Source: Janibacter corallicola NBRC 107790 (GTDB taxonomy: Bacteria > Actinomycetota > Actinomycetes > Actinomycetales > Dermatophilaceae). Taken from it: a stretch of 64,000 nt of DNA. Location of the stretch: the NCBI RefSeq assembly GCF_001570965.1, contig NZ_BCSR01000006.1, positions 1 through 64,000 on the forward strand, read 5' to 3'. Below the pieces are notes generated by a model. It saw only the letters and a program-made list of their open reading frames with translations. It ran no database searches and was not told where the DNA came from. How positions within the stretch are numbered: the first letter of the stretch is position 1; every line of letters starts with the position of its first letter. Of the stretch, positions 55,323 through 64,000 are shown piece by piece. Made by a program: the position numbers and the translations under genes.

Positions 55323-56063
55323 TCAGAGGACGTTGCGGTTGAGGTAACCCTGCAGCTCGGAGGTGGTGCGCGGGCCCCAGATCCCGTCGACGGTGGCTCC
55401 GACGCGGCGCTGGAGGGCGGAGGTGGTCACCGGGCCGATGATGCCGTCCTGGGCGGTGCCGACCTCGCCCTGCAGGGCCTGACGGTCACCGCGGTCCAGG
55501 GAGCCGTCGACCGGCCGGTTCACCCAGGTCTCGATACCCGAGTTCGTCTTGGGGCCGCGGATGCCGTCGACGACGAGCTCACCGGCGGAGGCCGTGCTGG
55601 AGCTGGAGCTCGTGCTCGTGCGGGTCTCCGAGCGGGAGGCACGCTCCGTGCCCGAGTACGGGTCGACCCCGAGGCCGTTGGAGACGGTCAGGCCCGCCTC
55701 CTTGGAGCAGACCGGCCAGGCGCCGGGGCCCTGGACCTTCAGCACCTCCTGGGCGATGTCGATCTGCTGGGCCTTCGTCGCCTGGTCGGCGGTGGTGGCG
55801 TACTGCTGGCCACCGAAGCCCTTCCAGGTGTCGTAGGTGAACTGCAGGCCGCCGTAGAACGGGTTGTCGGTGTTGATGTCCCAGTCCCCGGAGGACTCGC
55901 ACATCGCGACGCGGTCCCAGACCGTGTCGGACGCACCGGCCCCGGTGGCCACGGCGACACCACCGGCCGCGAGGGCGGTGACGGTCAGGGCCCCACCGGC
56001 GAGGCGCAGACGGGTGCCGCGCCGGGAGGCGGGCTGATCGGGGAAGTCGGTGGTGTTCAGCAT
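55323..56063 (-). CDS. Resuscitation-promoting factor-like transglycosylase with peptidoglycan-binding repeats
   Basis: The 246-residue secreted Rpf-like muralytic protein has a signal peptide and helix (residues about 18–45, LRLAGGALTVTALAAGGVAVA). The Rpf catalytic domain (about 45–125) is VWDRVAMCESSGDWDINT, with the catalytic Glu in CESSG and [20 protein letters not shown] Ser/Thr linker follows, then three DGIxGPxT peptidoglycan-binding repeats (DGIRGPKT, DGIIGPVT, DGIWGPRT; residues about 165–245). It cleaves peptidoglycan and promotes exit from dormancy. It is tandem to a second Rpf gene. Confidence 0.9.
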   Translation of the reverse strand: MLNTTDFPDQPASRRGTRLRLAGGALTVTALAAGGVAVATGAGASDTVWDRVAMCESSGDWDINTDNPFYGGLQFTYDTWKGFGGQQYATTADQATKAQQIDIAQEVLKVQGPGAWPVCSKEAGLTVSNGLGVDPYSGTERASRSETRTSTSSSSSTASAGELVVDGIRGPKTNSGIETWVNRPVDGSLDRGDRQALQGEVGTAQDGIIGPVTTSALQRRVGATVDGIWGPRTTSELQGYLNRNVL

Positions 56064-56210
56064 GTACTCAATACCCTTTCGGTCGACACGGGCAGGGGCC
56101 CCGTGCTGGTCCGAGAAGGACGCTAGAGGCACACGAGTCACACAAACAACATCTGCCCCGTAAATACATCCCTGTAACTTACTCCCCAGTCACATCATCC
56201 GGGCACAGAA

Positions 56211-56243
56211 GAAGGGCCCCGCACCAGTGGTGCGGGGCCCTTC
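56211..56243 (-). terminator. Perfect 15-bp hairpin after the upstream rpf gene
   Basis: GAAGGGCCCCGCACC (56211–56225) and its exact complement (56229–56243) flank a 3-nt loop. It lies 24 bp after the stop of the second rpf gene (56268, minus strand), so the two rpf genes are separate transcripts. Confidence 0.75.
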
Positions 56244-56267
56244 GTCAGCTCAGTGCAGCGGTGCTGC

Positions 56268-57140
56268 TCAGAGGGCCTCGTTGAGGTGCTGCTGCAGCGC
56301 GCTGGTGGTCTGCGGACCCCAGATGCCGTCGGTGTTGGCACCGACGAGCTCCTGCAGCGCGGTGGTGGTCTCCGGGCCGACGACGCCGTCCTGGGTGACG
56401 CCGAGCTTGGCCTGCAGCTTCTGGATGTCGGAGCTGCTCAGCCAGTCGTCACCGTCGACGGATCCGCCGACCCACTGCTCGATGGCAGCAGCAGTGTTCG
56501 GGCCGACGATGCCGTCGACGGCGATGTCACTGGTGCTCGGGGCGGGGGCGGTGCGCTCGGTGCTCCGGGAGGGGGCCTCCTCGGTGGAGCGCTCGGTCGG
56601 GGTGGACTCGGTGGACTCGGTCGACTCGCTGGAGTCGGTCGACTCGGAGGAGTCGGTCGAGTCGGTGGACTCGGTCGAGTCGCTGGACTCGGTCGAGTCG
56701 GTGGACTCGGAGGAGTCGTAGGACTCGGTGGAGTCGCTCGTGTCGTAGCTGCCGCCACCGTTGCTGGAGGTCAGGCCGGCCTCCTGCGAGCAGACGGGCC
56801 AGGCGCCCGGGCCCTGCGCCTCCAGGACCTTCTGCGCGATGGTGATCTGCTGCTCACGGGTGGCGTCGTCGGCGTTGTAGCCGTAGGCGCCGCCACCGAA
56901 GGCCTGCCAGGTCTGGTGGGTGAACTGCAGACCACCGTAGAAACCGTTGCCGGTGCTGGTGGACCAGTTGCCGCCGCTCTCACACTGGGCGACTGCGTCC
57001 CAGACGCTGCTGGCCGAGGCGCTCTGCGCGGCGGCGACGGAGCCCACGGCTGCGGTCGCGCCTGCCACGGCGACACCGGCGATGCGGCGGCGGGCGGGCG
57101 AACCCTTCAGGACCTGGGCGTGCTTGGGCGAGTAGAACAT
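56268..57140 (-). CDS. Resuscitation-promoting factor-like transglycosylase, acidic-linker copy
   Basis: The 290-residue secreted Rpf-like protein has an N-terminal signal segment (residues about 20–44), then the catalytic domain [29 protein letters not shown] with the catalytic Glu in CESGG. The linker (about residues 135–190) is a long Ser/Thr/Asp/Glu repeat ([13 protein letters not shown] type). The C-terminus has three peptidoglycan-binding repeats [16 protein letters not shown] and DGIWGPQT. A long leader of more than 150 nt lies upstream; I could not match it to a known riboswitch. The linker distinguishes it from its neighbour. Confidence 0.9.
   Translation of the reverse strand: MFYSPKHAQVLKGSPARRRIAGVAVAGATAAVGSVAAAQSASASSVWDAVAQCESGGNWSTSTGNGFYGGLQFTHQTWQAFGGGAYGYNADDATREQQITIAQKVLEAQGPGAWPVCSQEAGLTSSNGGGSYDTSDSTESYDSSESTDSTESSDSTESTDSTDSSESTDSSESTESTESTPTERSTEEAPSRSTERTAPAPSTSDIAVDGIVGPNTAAAIEQWVGGSVDGDDWLSSSDIQKLQAKLGVTQDGVVGPETTTALQELVGANTDGIWGPQTTSALQQHLNEAL
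56596..56740. repeat. Hexanucleotide-like repeat encoding Ser-Thr-Glu/Asp linker
   Basis: The stretch is built of degenerate GTCGAC/GTGGAC/TCGGTG units (for example GGTGGACTCGGTCGACTC) that encode alternating Ser-Thr-Glu and Ser-Asp in the rpf linker. Simple-sequence repeats of this kind can change length by slippage, giving variable linker length between strains. Confidence 0.7.
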
Positions 57141-57351
57141 GGGGATTGGGGTTTCCTTCCACGGAGTTTCAGGGGCTTCGTGGTTGAAGCTGCCAGACGG
57201 TCTGGCTGGCACCTCGTGGGTGCCGTTCTGATGTGTGTGAACTGCCAGAACTGACTGGCTTCGTTCGCGGACGTTTCGGAACGTTACCTTCCCGTGATCT
57301 GGCAATGCAACCTGACTCGCCCGTGACGTGGAACTCACCGCCCGCTTACGT

Positions 57352-59022
57352 TCAGGTCTCCTCCCGCTCATCACTGTTGCGTCGTTCGGCCTCGCGAGCC
57401 GAGGTTTCCCGGCGCCGTTGTGCCACAGGCGAATCGAAGGGGGCCGCCAGTCGGTCACCGAGCGTGGCACCGGTCGCGATCGCCATGATGATGCCCAGAG
57501 CAGTCAGGACCTCGACGATGCCCTGCTGGACCATCGACCCTTCGGTGACGTCCGCGGGACCGACCATGTGGTACAGCCCGAGGAAGATCGCCAGACCGGG
57601 CAGCAGGCCGAAGGTGGCCGGTACCTGGATGGTCAGCGCGGGGGCGTCCTTGCGCAGGGCCACCACGCGGGAGAAGAAGCCGATGACCACGGCCGCGAGG
57701 CCGGTCGCGGTGACCCGCCCGACGCCCAGGTCGGACATGAAGGAGGCTGCGGCGACCCCGACGGCGGAGAGGCCGCCCGACCACAGGAGCAACCGCTCGT
57801 GGCCCAGCATGGTCATGGCTCCGGTCAGGCCGATGAAGCCGGCCCCGAGGAGGACCAGGGGGAAGGGGGCCGTGGCCCACTCCAGCTGCTCCAGCGGCGG
57901 CGGCCGCAGGCCGATGTGGAGGACCGTCACGGCCTGCAGGCTCAGGCCCAGCCCGCCGGCGACACCGATGATCAGGCCGAAGGTGTGCAGCATCACCTCG
58001 AAGAGCCGGGCCGTCCCCGTCACGGGGAACCCGGAGAGCACGTCCTCCATCGCCGAGGTCAGCGTCAGCGAGGGCAGCAGGAAGACGATGCCACCGGCCA
58101 TCGCGAAGACGAAGTCGCTGGGATTGAGCGGCACCGCGTCCTTGACGCTCAGCAGGTACCCGCAGAAGGCGACGATCGTCGCCGCGGCACCGCCGAGCGC
58201 ACTGAGGTAGAAGTCGGGCAGGTTCAGCCCCGAGACGAGCTTCGCGGCCCCGCTGACGGCGGTGACCGCCAGGAACGCGAGCACGAGGCCGCCCGGGCTC
58301 GCCCCGAGCATGAGCGCGACGCCGGCGGCGACGCTGCCCTCCGCGCAGGTGACGACCCACCGCGACCAGGTCCGGGGGGAGGTGTTGATCTCCTTGAGGC
58401 GCTGCTGGGCCTGCTCGATGTCGACGTCGCCGTCGACGAGGTCGTCGACGAGGGAGTGGACCTGGGACAGCCGTCCGAAGTCCCGCCGCGGCTGACGCAC
58501 CACCCGCAGCCGGGAGATGGTCTGGCCGGACGGGGTGCGGCACTGCATGTGCATCGACTGCATCGTCAGGTCGACGTCCATGTCCTCCAGCCCCGCCACG
58601 ACGCCCACCGCGGTCGTCGCCGCCTCGACGGCGCTCGCGCTCGAGCCGCAGCGCAGCATGACCTCGGCGACGCGCAGCGCGAGGTCCATCGCGCTCGCGG
58701 CGGCCTGCTCCTCCGCGACCGCACGCGTGACACGCGGGTCACGGTAGGGAGTGCCGCGCAGCGAACCCCGCAGCGGGATGGTCTCGGTCGGGTTCTCCCC
58801 GCGCAGCGAGGGCCGACGTCGCGGCTTCGGCTGCGGCCCCTGCGGCGGCGTGGGCTCCGACGTCGCGAAGGGCCGTGCCCGCCGACGGACAGGACGCTGC
58901 TGCTGCACCGGGATGGCCTGCGCCCCCGGCTCCTGCTTCCGCGGGGGCCGCTGCTTCGGCTGGTCGTCCTGCGGCCGCGCGCGGCGGGGCCTGCGTGGTT
59001 CCGGTGGCGGCGGTGTCGTCAT
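57352..59022 (-). CDS. ThrE-family threonine/serine exporter
   Basis: The 556-residue membrane protein of the ThrE family exports L-threonine/L-serine. It has a disordered Pro/Arg/Gln-rich N-terminus (residues about 1–110) and a cytosolic DUF1212 part (about 120–220, [15 protein letters not shown]). Ten helices follow in two groups (DUF1212 and DUF3815), including [37 protein letters not shown] and [18 protein letters not shown]. Fused two-domain architecture is the actinobacterial form. The start overlaps the kinase stop (ATGA). A CGAAGGGGG word lies near the 3' end (57435). Confidence 0.88.
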   Translation of the reverse strand: MTTPPPPEPRRPRRARPQDDQPKQRPPRKQEPGAQAIPVQQQRPVRRRARPFATSEPTPPQGPQPKPRRRPSLRGENPTETIPLRGSLRGTPYRDPRVTRAVAEEQAAASAMDLALRVAEVMLRCGSSASAVEAATTAVGVVAGLEDMDVDLTMQSMHMQCRTPSGQTISRLRVVRQPRRDFGRLSQVHSLVDDLVDGDVDIEQAQQRLKEINTSPRTWSRWVVTCAEGSVAAGVALMLGASPGGLVLAFLAVTAVSGAAKLVSGLNLPDFYLSALGGAAATIVAFCGYLLSVKDAVPLNPSDFVFAMAGGIVFLLPSLTLTSAMEDVLSGFPVTGTARLFEVMLHTFGLIIGVAGGLGLSLQAVTVLHIGLRPPPLEQLEWATAPFPLVLLGAGFIGLTGAMTMLGHERLLLWSGGLSAVGVAAASFMSDLGVGRVTATGLAAVVIGFFSRVVALRKDAPALTIQVPATFGLLPGLAIFLGLYHMVGPADVTEGSMVQQGIVEVLTALGIIMAIATGATLGDRLAAPFDSPVAQRRRETSAREAERRNSDEREET

Positions 59023-60701
59023 AGGCCGGGCAGCTGCGGCGGGTCAGGCACGGGCGATTCCAGCATGGGCCACCACGAGACGTCCAGCGAGCCCAGCACG
59101 AGACCACCGAGGACGATGAGCCCGACGGCCAGCAGCGCCAGCACGGCCACGACCCGGAAGGGGGTCGGCGTCGTCACCCCTCGGACCATGCTGCGGCTGC
59201 CCCGGCGCAGGCTCGGCCCGCCGGGCCCCCACCAGCCGATGACGATCGCGAGCAGCGCGCCGACGGCGATGGGGGCAGGGTCGTCCAGGCGCACCTCGTG
59301 GCCGCCCGTGGAGGCGAGTGCGACCGCCGTCGCGAGGAGCCCCGCGGCGCCGACGAGCAGGGGCAACAGGGCCGTCGTGATCGTGGCGAGCAGCGCGCCC
59401 AGCAGGTGCAGCGGGCTCGATGCCACCGCGACCGGCGTGTCGCTGCGTCGGTACCCGCGGCGGTAGCGGCGACGCACCGTGGCCGTCATCGACTTGTCCA
59501 CGGTCCGGGCGACCAGGGACCACAGCAGCACGACTGCCACCCCGACCCACGGCAGGGCGGCGGTCAGCGCCACGAGCGCCACGAGCAGCGAGGCGAGCAC
59601 GTCGCTGCGCTGCGGCTTGCCGATCCGGGGGTCCCCCGGCCGGTCCGAGAGGCCGGGCGCGACTCCGGGCCACGGCCTGCGGCCGTCGCTCGGCTGCGGC
59701 GCGGGCGCCACGGGTTCGGGCTGCGGGTTCGGGTCCTCCCAGGCCCCGCTCCCCCACGGGGGCGGCGGCTGCTGCGGCTGCGCCGGCAGCTGCCGGGTGC
59801 GGTCCGGCTCGAGGGTCCGGGTGCGCTGCGGCAGCACGTCGGTGACGGGCCGGCCGTGGGCACGGGCCTCCAACGCCGCGATCACCTCGTCGGCGTCGGG
59901 GCGCAGCTCGGGGTCGGGGGTCAGCGCGGCGTGCAGCAGCGGCGCCAGGTCCGGGTCGACGTCCCGCAGGTCCGCCTCGCCGCGCGCGACCCGGGAGAGG
60001 ATCGCCTCCATACCGCCACGGCCGAAGGGGGACCGGCCGGTCGAGGCGAAGACGAGCGTGGCCGCCCATCCCCACCAGTCGGTCGCGGGGGTGACGTGAC
60101 CCCCTTCGACCAGCTCCGGGGACAGATAGCCCGGGGTGCCCATGACCAGCCCGGTCATCGTCATCCGGGAGGTGTCGGCGATGTGGGCGATCCCGAAGTC
60201 GATGACGACCGGCTCGCCGTCGAGCATGAGCACGTTGCCCGGCTTGAGGTCACGGTGGATGACCCCGACGCCGTGGATGGCCCGCAGCGCCTCCGCGAGA
60301 CCGCGGGCGAGGGAGAGCAGCTGCTGGGCGTCGAGGGGGCCCTGCTCGTGGACGTACTGCTCGAGGCTCGGCCCCGGCACGTACCGGGTGACGATGTAGG
60401 GCTGCTCGGCCTCCAGATCGGCGTCGAAGACCGGCGCGATCCGCCTCGAGCGCACCCTGGCCAGCGTGTCGACCTCGCGCGAGAGGCGGGCGCGGGCGTC
60501 CTCGTCGTGCGCGACGTGGGCACGCAGCACCTTGATGGCCACCGCCCGACCGCGCTCGTCGAGCGCCAGGTGGACGATGCCCATGCCCCCTTGGCCGAGC
60601 TGCTGGAGCACCCGGTAGGGGCCGATCCGTTCGAAGTCCGCCACTGGCACGCTCCCACGCTCGTCCGGGGCGGGGTCCTCCCCGATGAGCTCAGTCGTCA
60701 T
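59019..60701 (-). CDS. Serine/threonine protein kinase with membrane region
   Basis: The 560-residue protein has an N-terminal Hanks-type kinase domain (residues about 25–280). The P-loop is LGQGGMGIVHLAL, the catalytic Lys is in AVAIKVLRAH, the loop is VIHRDLKPGNVLM, the DFG is VIDFGIAHI and the activation segment is MGTPGYLSPE. A Pro-rich linker (about 285–350) precedes a C-terminal membrane region with about six hydrophobic segments (from residue about 366), so it is not a single-pass PASTA kinase. TAGTCT lies 6 nt before the ATG (leaderless). It is coupled to ThrE, so the exporter may be a target. Confidence 0.92.
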   Translation of the reverse strand: MTTELIGEDPAPDERGSVPVADFERIGPYRVLQQLGQGGMGIVHLALDERGRAVAIKVLRAHVAHDEDARARLSREVDTLARVRSRRIAPVFDADLEAEQPYIVTRYVPGPSLEQYVHEQGPLDAQQLLSLARGLAEALRAIHGVGVIHRDLKPGNVLMLDGEPVVIDFGIAHIADTSRMTMTGLVMGTPGYLSPELVEGGHVTPATDWWGWAATLVFASTGRSPFGRGGMEAILSRVARGEADLRDVDPDLAPLLHAALTPDPELRPDADEVIAALEARAHGRPVTDVLPQRTRTLEPDRTRQLPAQPQQPPPPWGSGAWEDPNPQPEPVAPAPQPSDGRRPWPGVAPGLSDRPGDPRIGKPQRSDVLASLLVALVALTAALPWVGVAVVLLWSLVARTVDKSMTATVRRRYRRGYRRSDTPVAVASSPLHLLGALLATITTALLPLLVGAAGLLATAVALASTGGHEVRLDDPAPIAVGALLAIVIGWWGPGGPSLRRGSRSMVRGVTTPTPFRVVAVLALLAVGLIVLGGLVLGSLDVSWWPMLESPVPDPPQLPGL

Positions 60702-60765
60702 GGGTCCAGACTAGGGCGACACGGGTGTGAGTTGTCGCAGCGCTACCTGAGTGCCTGCTGATGCC

Positions 60766-61194
60766 TCACTGCTGGATGTAGGCCTCGAGGTGGTCCCGCT
60801 CGGCCGCCAGCGCGTCGATCCGGTGCTTGACGATGTCGCCGATGCTCACCACGGCCTGCAGCTTGCCGTCGCGCAGCACGGGCACGTGGCGGATGCGTCG
60901 CTCCGTCATCCGGGCGGCGAGGTCGGCGACCTGGTCGTCCTCCTCACAGGTCTGCACCTGGCGCGTCATGATCGCGCTCACCGGCCCCTCGAGGACGCCC
61001 ACCCCGTCCCGGTGCAGCCGTCGCACGACGTCCCGCTCCGAGACGATGCCGACGACGACACCGTCCCCGGAGGTGACGACGACGGCGCCGATGCCGTGCT
61101 CGTCCAACGCGGCGAGCAGCTCGGTGACGGTCGAGTCGGGCGACACCGTGAACACATCGGTGCCCTTGTTCCGCAGCACGTCCGAGATCTTCAT
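60766..61194 (-). CDS. Tandem CBS-domain protein
   Basis: The 142-residue protein is made of two CBS motifs (residues about 1–65 and 72–135): MKISDVLRNKGTDVFTVSPDSTVTELL and VSAIMTRQVQTCEEDDQVADLAARM, RIRHVPVLRDGKLQAVVSIGDIVK. CBS pairs bind adenosine nucleotides such as AMP, ATP or SAM and sense energy state. No catalytic domain is attached. TAGCGT lies 6 nt before the ATG, indicating a leaderless mRNA. It is divergent from otsA. Confidence 0.92.
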   Translation of the reverse strand: MKISDVLRNKGTDVFTVSPDSTVTELLAALDEHGIGAVVVTSGDGVVVGIVSERDVVRRLHRDGVGVLEGPVSAIMTRQVQTCEEDDQVADLAARMTERRIRHVPVLRDGKLQAVVSIGDIVKHRIDALAAERDHLEAYIQQ

Positions 61195-61280
61195 GTATCG
61201 ACGCTACCGGGCCGCCGATCCCAGCGGTAGCCCTTGCGCGGTACATAGGCTGGTCACCACCGACCGTCAGGAGCACTGCC

Positions 61281-62729
61281 GTGGCCACTCGCAAGTTCGA
61301 CCTCGTCATCGCCGCCAACCGCCTGCCCGTCGACCGTGTCGTGGGTCCGGACGGCAGGAACGAGTGGCACCGCTCCCCCGGGGGCCTGGTGACCGCGATG
61401 GACTCGGTGATGCGACATCGCGACGGGGCCTGGGTCGGCTGGGCCGGTGAGGCGGGTGAGGCTCCGGCCCCCTTCGCCGAGGCGGGCATGTGGCTGCACC
61501 CGGTGCCGGTCTCGCGGGAGGAGATCACCTCCTACTACGAGGGCTTCAGCAACGAGACGCTGTGGCCGATCTACCACGACGTCATCGTGCCGGCCCACTT
61601 CCACCGGGAGTGGTGGGCGGACTACCGGGCGGTCAACGAGCGCTTCGCCGAGGCCGTGTGCGACGTCGCCGCGCCGGGCGCGAAGGTGTGGATCCACGAC
61701 TACCAGCTGCAGCTCGTGCCCGCTCTGGTGCGCGAGCGGCGCTCCGACGTGCGGATCGGCTGGTTCAACCACATCCCCTTCCCGCCGGTCGAGCTCTTCG
61801 CCCAGCTGCCGTGGCGCTCACGCATCATCGAGGGCCTCCTCGGCGCCGACTACCTCGGCTTCCAGCGCCAGGCCGACGCCCAGAACTTCCTGCGCGCGGC
61901 CCGGCAGCTCGACGGGCGCACGACGAAGGGGGAGACCGTCACCACCACGGACCCGGACGGCTCCGTCCGCGTGGTGCGGGCCTCCGCGGTGCCGATCAGC
62001 GTGGACTACGAGGGCCTCGACGAGCTGGCCCGCACCCCGGCGGTGGAGCAGCGGGCGGAGCAGATCCGGGCCTCGCTCGGCGATCCCGAGGTCGTCATGC
62101 TCGGCGTCGACCGCCTCGACTACACCAAGGGCATCCGGCACCGCCTCAAGGCCTACGAGGAGCTCCTCGTCGATGGCACCCTGCGCTCGCCGGAGGTGAC
62201 CTTCGTGCAGGTCGCGACGCCCAGTCGGGAACGGGTCGCGGCCTACCGGCAGCTGCGCAGCGAGGTGGAGACGACCGTCGGGCGGATCAACGGGACCTAC
62301 TCGGCGATCGGCCGGCCGGCCCTGCACTACCTGCACCGCAGCTACCCGCGCGAGGAGATGGCCGCGCTCTTCCAGATGGCCGACGTCATGCTCGTCACGC
62401 CGCTGCGGGACGGGATGAACCTCGTCGCCAAGGAGTACGTCACGTGCCGCCACGACGACGGCGGCGCCCTCGTGCTCAGCGAGTTCACCGGCGCCTGGCA
62501 CCACATGAAGCAGGCCTTCGTGTGCAACCCGCACGACATCGAGGGGCTGAAGCTGACGATGATGCGCGCGATCGAGACCGACCCCCGGCAGAAGCGGCGC
62601 CAGATGCGTGCGCTGCGGCGCCAGGTCAGCGAGAACGACGTGCAGACCTGGGCCGACCGGTTCCTCACGAACCTGGAGCTGGCCCCGGAGCGGCCGGACC
62701 GCACCGGGGCGAAGGGGGCCCGGCCGTGA
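61281..62729 (+). CDS. otsA: Trehalose-6-phosphate synthase
   Basis: The 482-residue GT20 enzyme makes trehalose-6-phosphate from UDP/ADP-glucose and glucose-6-phosphate. Landmarks: LVIAANRLPVDRV, WVGWAG, VWIHDYQLQLVP, RIGWFNHIPFPP, MLGVDRLDYTKGI and the nucleotide-sugar site LRDGMNLVAKEYV. It starts at GTG 61281 after CAGGAG. It overlaps otsB (GTGA). Trehalose is an osmoprotectant and storage sugar, in keeping with a nearby compatible-solute importer. Two CGAAGGGGG words (61924 and 62710) are inside and a CCCCCTTCG one at 61468. Confidence 0.93.
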   Translation: MATRKFDLVIAANRLPVDRVVGPDGRNEWHRSPGGLVTAMDSVMRHRDGAWVGWAGEAGEAPAPFAEAGMWLHPVPVSREEITSYYEGFSNETLWPIYHDVIVPAHFHREWWADYRAVNERFAEAVCDVAAPGAKVWIHDYQLQLVPALVRERRSDVRIGWFNHIPFPPVELFAQLPWRSRIIEGLLGADYLGFQRQADAQNFLRAARQLDGRTTKGETVTTTDPDGSVRVVRASAVPISVDYEGLDELARTPAVEQRAEQIRASLGDPEVVMLGVDRLDYTKGIRHRLKAYEELLVDGTLRSPEVTFVQVATPSRERVAAYRQLRSEVETTVGRINGTYSAIGRPALHYLHRSYPREEMAALFQMADVMLVTPLRDGMNLVAKEYVTCRHDDGGALVLSEFTGAWHHMKQAFVCNPHDIEGLKLTMMRAIETDPRQKRRQMRALRRQVSENDVQTWADRFLTNLELAPERPDRTGAKGARP

Positions 62730-63511
62730 CCGGGGAGGGGGCCGCCGGAGCCCTCGAGCGGGTCGCCGGGGCCGGACGACTGCTCGTGGCAAGTGACTTC
62801 GACGGGGTGCTGGCCCCCTTCGTCATGGACCCGATGGATGCCCGGGCGCAGGAGGGCACGACCGAGACGCTACGGGCCCTGGCCGCCCTCCCCCGGACCT
62901 GGTCCGCCGTCGTCTCCGGCCGCGACCTGGCCACGCTGGAGGCGCTGACCGGGCTCGCCGGGTCCGCGGTCGTGCGGATCGGCAGCCACGGCGCCGAGAC
63001 CACCCGGGAGAGCGGGACCGGGCCCACCGCGGAGGTGGCCGATCGGCTGCGGCGGCTGCGGGAGGCCGTCCACGCCGCCGTGGCGGAGCGCGACCCGGCC
63101 ATCCGCGTGGAGGAGAAGCCGACCGCCGTGGTCCTGCACACCCGTGGCCTGGCGCAGGAGAGCGTCGCGGTCGCCGACGAGATCGCCGCGGAGGCGGCCA
63201 CGGCGGAGGGCGTCGGGCTCCTCACCGGCAAGGCGGTGCACGAGCTGAGCGTCGTGCGGGCCGACAAGGGCACCGCGCTGCAGGGCCTGGCCGGGGAGCT
63301 CGGAGCCGACGCGATCGTCTACCTCGGTGACGACGTGACCGACGAGCACGTCTTCGCGGTGCTGGGCCCGCACGACCTCGGCATCAAGGTCGGGGACGGC
63401 GAGACCGCGGCGACGGTGCGGCTCACCGACGCCACCGAGGTCCCGGGCCTGCTCACCCGGCTGCGGGAGCAGCGCGCGGAGCGCGTGGCCCGCTCGGGGT
63501 CGGGACGGTAG
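62726..63511 (+). CDS. otsB: Trehalose-6-phosphate phosphatase
   Basis: The 261-residue HAD phosphatase dephosphorylates trehalose-6-phosphate to trehalose. HAD motif I is LVASDFDGVLAP (nucleophile Asp in DFDGV; a Val replaces the usual Thr, as in other actinobacterial OtsB). Motif II is AVVSGRDLATLE, and motif IV is IVYLGDDVTDEHVF. GTG 62726 overlaps the otsA stop. It is co-translated with otsA. A CCCCCTTCG copy (62814) lies 5' in the gene, encoding Ala-Pro-Phe-Val right after motif I. Confidence 0.9.
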   Translation: MTGEGAAGALERVAGAGRLLVASDFDGVLAPFVMDPMDARAQEGTTETLRALAALPRTWSAVVSGRDLATLEALTGLAGSAVVRIGSHGAETTRESGTGPTAEVADRLRRLREAVHAAVAERDPAIRVEEKPTAVVLHTRGLAQESVAVADEIAAEAATAEGVGLLTGKAVHELSVVRADKGTALQGLAGELGADAIVYLGDDVTDEHVFAVLGPHDLGIKVGDGETAATVRLTDATEVPGLLTRLREQRAERVARSGSGR

Positions 63512-63521
63512 GCGAGAGGCC

Positions 63522-64000
63522 ATGTCCCTGGACATCTTCGCCGCCCGGCCGGACCCGGCGCTGCTCGACCTGCCCTGGTCGGTCCCGCTCGCGCAGTGGC
63601 CCGAGGACCTCCTCGCGGCGCTGCCCCGGGGCATCTCCCGGCACGTGGTCCGCTTCGCCCGGCTCTCCGGCGGGATCGTCGCGGTCAAGGAGATCAAGGA
63701 GTCGCTCGCCCGCGAGGAGTACCACCTGCTGCGCAACCTGCGCCGGCTGGACCTGCCCTGCGTCGAGCCGATCGCCGTCGTCGCGGGACGCACCGACGAG
63801 GAGGGTGCCCCACTCGATGCCTGCCTCGTCACCCGGCACCTGCAGTTCTCCCTCCCGTACCGGGCCCTCTTCAGCCAGCAGCTGCGCGAGGACACCGCCG
63901 ACCGGCTCGTCGACGCACTCGCGGTGCTGCTGGCCCGGCTGCACCTCGTGGGCTTCTTCTGGGGGGACGTCTCGCTGTCGAACACCCTCTTCCGCCGCTC
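63522..64000 (+). CDS. DUF4032/lipopolysaccharide-kinase-like protein (3'-truncated)
   Basis: The ATG at 63522 (after GAGAGG) opens a frame that runs off the window (160 codons seen). The product MSLDIFAARPDPALLDLPWS... shows a kinase-like N-lobe (GGIVAVKEIKESLAREEYHLL, Lys in VAVKEIK) and the start of a catalytic loop VGFFWGDVSLSNTLFR. This is the pattern of actinobacterial DUF4032 proteins with a lipopolysaccharide-kinase-like fold. It lies 10 bp after otsB on the same strand. The DUF4032 C-terminal part is outside. Confidence 0.85.
   Translation, partial: MSLDIFAARPDPALLDLPWSVPLAQWPEDLLAALPRGISRHVVRFARLSGGIVAVKEIKESLAREEYHLLRNLRRLDLPCVEPIAVVAGRTDEEGAPLDACLVTRHLQFSLPYRALFSQQLREDTADRLVDALAVLLARLHLVGFFWGDVSLSNTLFRR

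Noticed and set aside
57141-57351. c-di-AMP (ydaO) riboswitch upstream of the rpf gene
   Set aside because: Known for some actinobacterial rpf genes, and the leader is long enough. However, I could not find the conserved core; a covariance-model search is needed, so no riboswitch is called.

Overview
The window is high-GC actinobacterial chromosomal DNA. The gene families point to Micrococcales, most likely an Intrasporangiaceae/Janibacter-like organism, although taxonomy cannot be fixed from sequence alone. The indicators are DtxR/IdeR with all its metal ligands, DUF3027 and DUF3263, an orphan groL under CIRCE control, MprAB–PepD-like and FolP2–GpgS modules, two resuscitation-promoting factors, WXG100, ThrE and XPB-type helicases. 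Many genes start with GTG and many junctions overlap as ATGA or GTGA. I see no prophage, insertion sequence, CRISPR array or biosynthetic cluster. It reads as a dense core-genome segment of about 60 protein genes and one tRNA.

Layout. 1–1.2 kb: end of an Mrp Na+/H+ antiporter operon (E, F, G). 1.2–6.1 kb: iron regulator IdeR, an MFS pump, a HotDog-like protein, hydroxyacid-oxoacid transhydrogenase and PdxH. 6.2–10.2 kb: two convergent acyltransferase–SGNH membrane enzymes. 10.4–13.5 kb: citrate synthase, an LppX/LprG-type lipoprotein and SerC. 13.5–18.1 kb, all minus strand: MarR–MFS–26-residue membrane peptide, then Csp–DUF3027–purine permease. 18.2–25.8 kb: MFS, aldose epimerase, helicase-associated protein, HMG-CoA lyase, a small membrane protein and an XPB helicase. 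26–29 kb: an ectoine/amino-acid ABC importer (ehuBCDA order). 29.3–32.8 kb: response regulator, kinase and HtrA protease, the same order as mycobacterial mprA-mprB-pepD. 33–38.6 kb: DUF2339, WXG100 and a MacB/FtsX-type ABC exporter. 38.6–40.4 kb: a PhoD-like phosphatase broken by one extra base in a homopolymer. 40.4–43.2 kb: GroEL with two CIRCE operators, GNAT and DUF3263. 43.3–49.2 kb: a PLP decarboxylase, Ung, an SGNH hydrolase and the molybdate operon. 49.2–55.2 kb: PepSY lipoprotein, acyl-CoA dehydrogenase, then MFS/hypothetical/FolP2/GpgS and tRNA-Thr. 55.3–57.1 kb: two Rpf proteins. 57.3–64 kb: ThrE exporter, Ser/Thr kinase, CBS protein, OtsA, OtsB and the start of a DUF4032 protein.

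The most unusual signal is not a gene. The 9-mer CGAAGGGGG occurs at least 43 times (18 plus, 25 minus). About 2 would be expected in 64 kb at roughly 70% GC. It falls inside genes in all three reading frames, uses rare codons such as CTT and GAA, lies on both strands, and in three places forms close inverted pairs. One pair is the outer stem of a very long hairpin. This density and behaviour resemble DNA-uptake (DUS/USS) or Chi-type genome-wide sequence systems. Other signals are leaderless starts of the form TANNNT-N6-ATG/GTG before seven genes, 11-bp-phased direct repeats shared by the response-regulator and HtrA promoters, and a start-codon hairpin with a 12-codon leader ORF before DUF2339.
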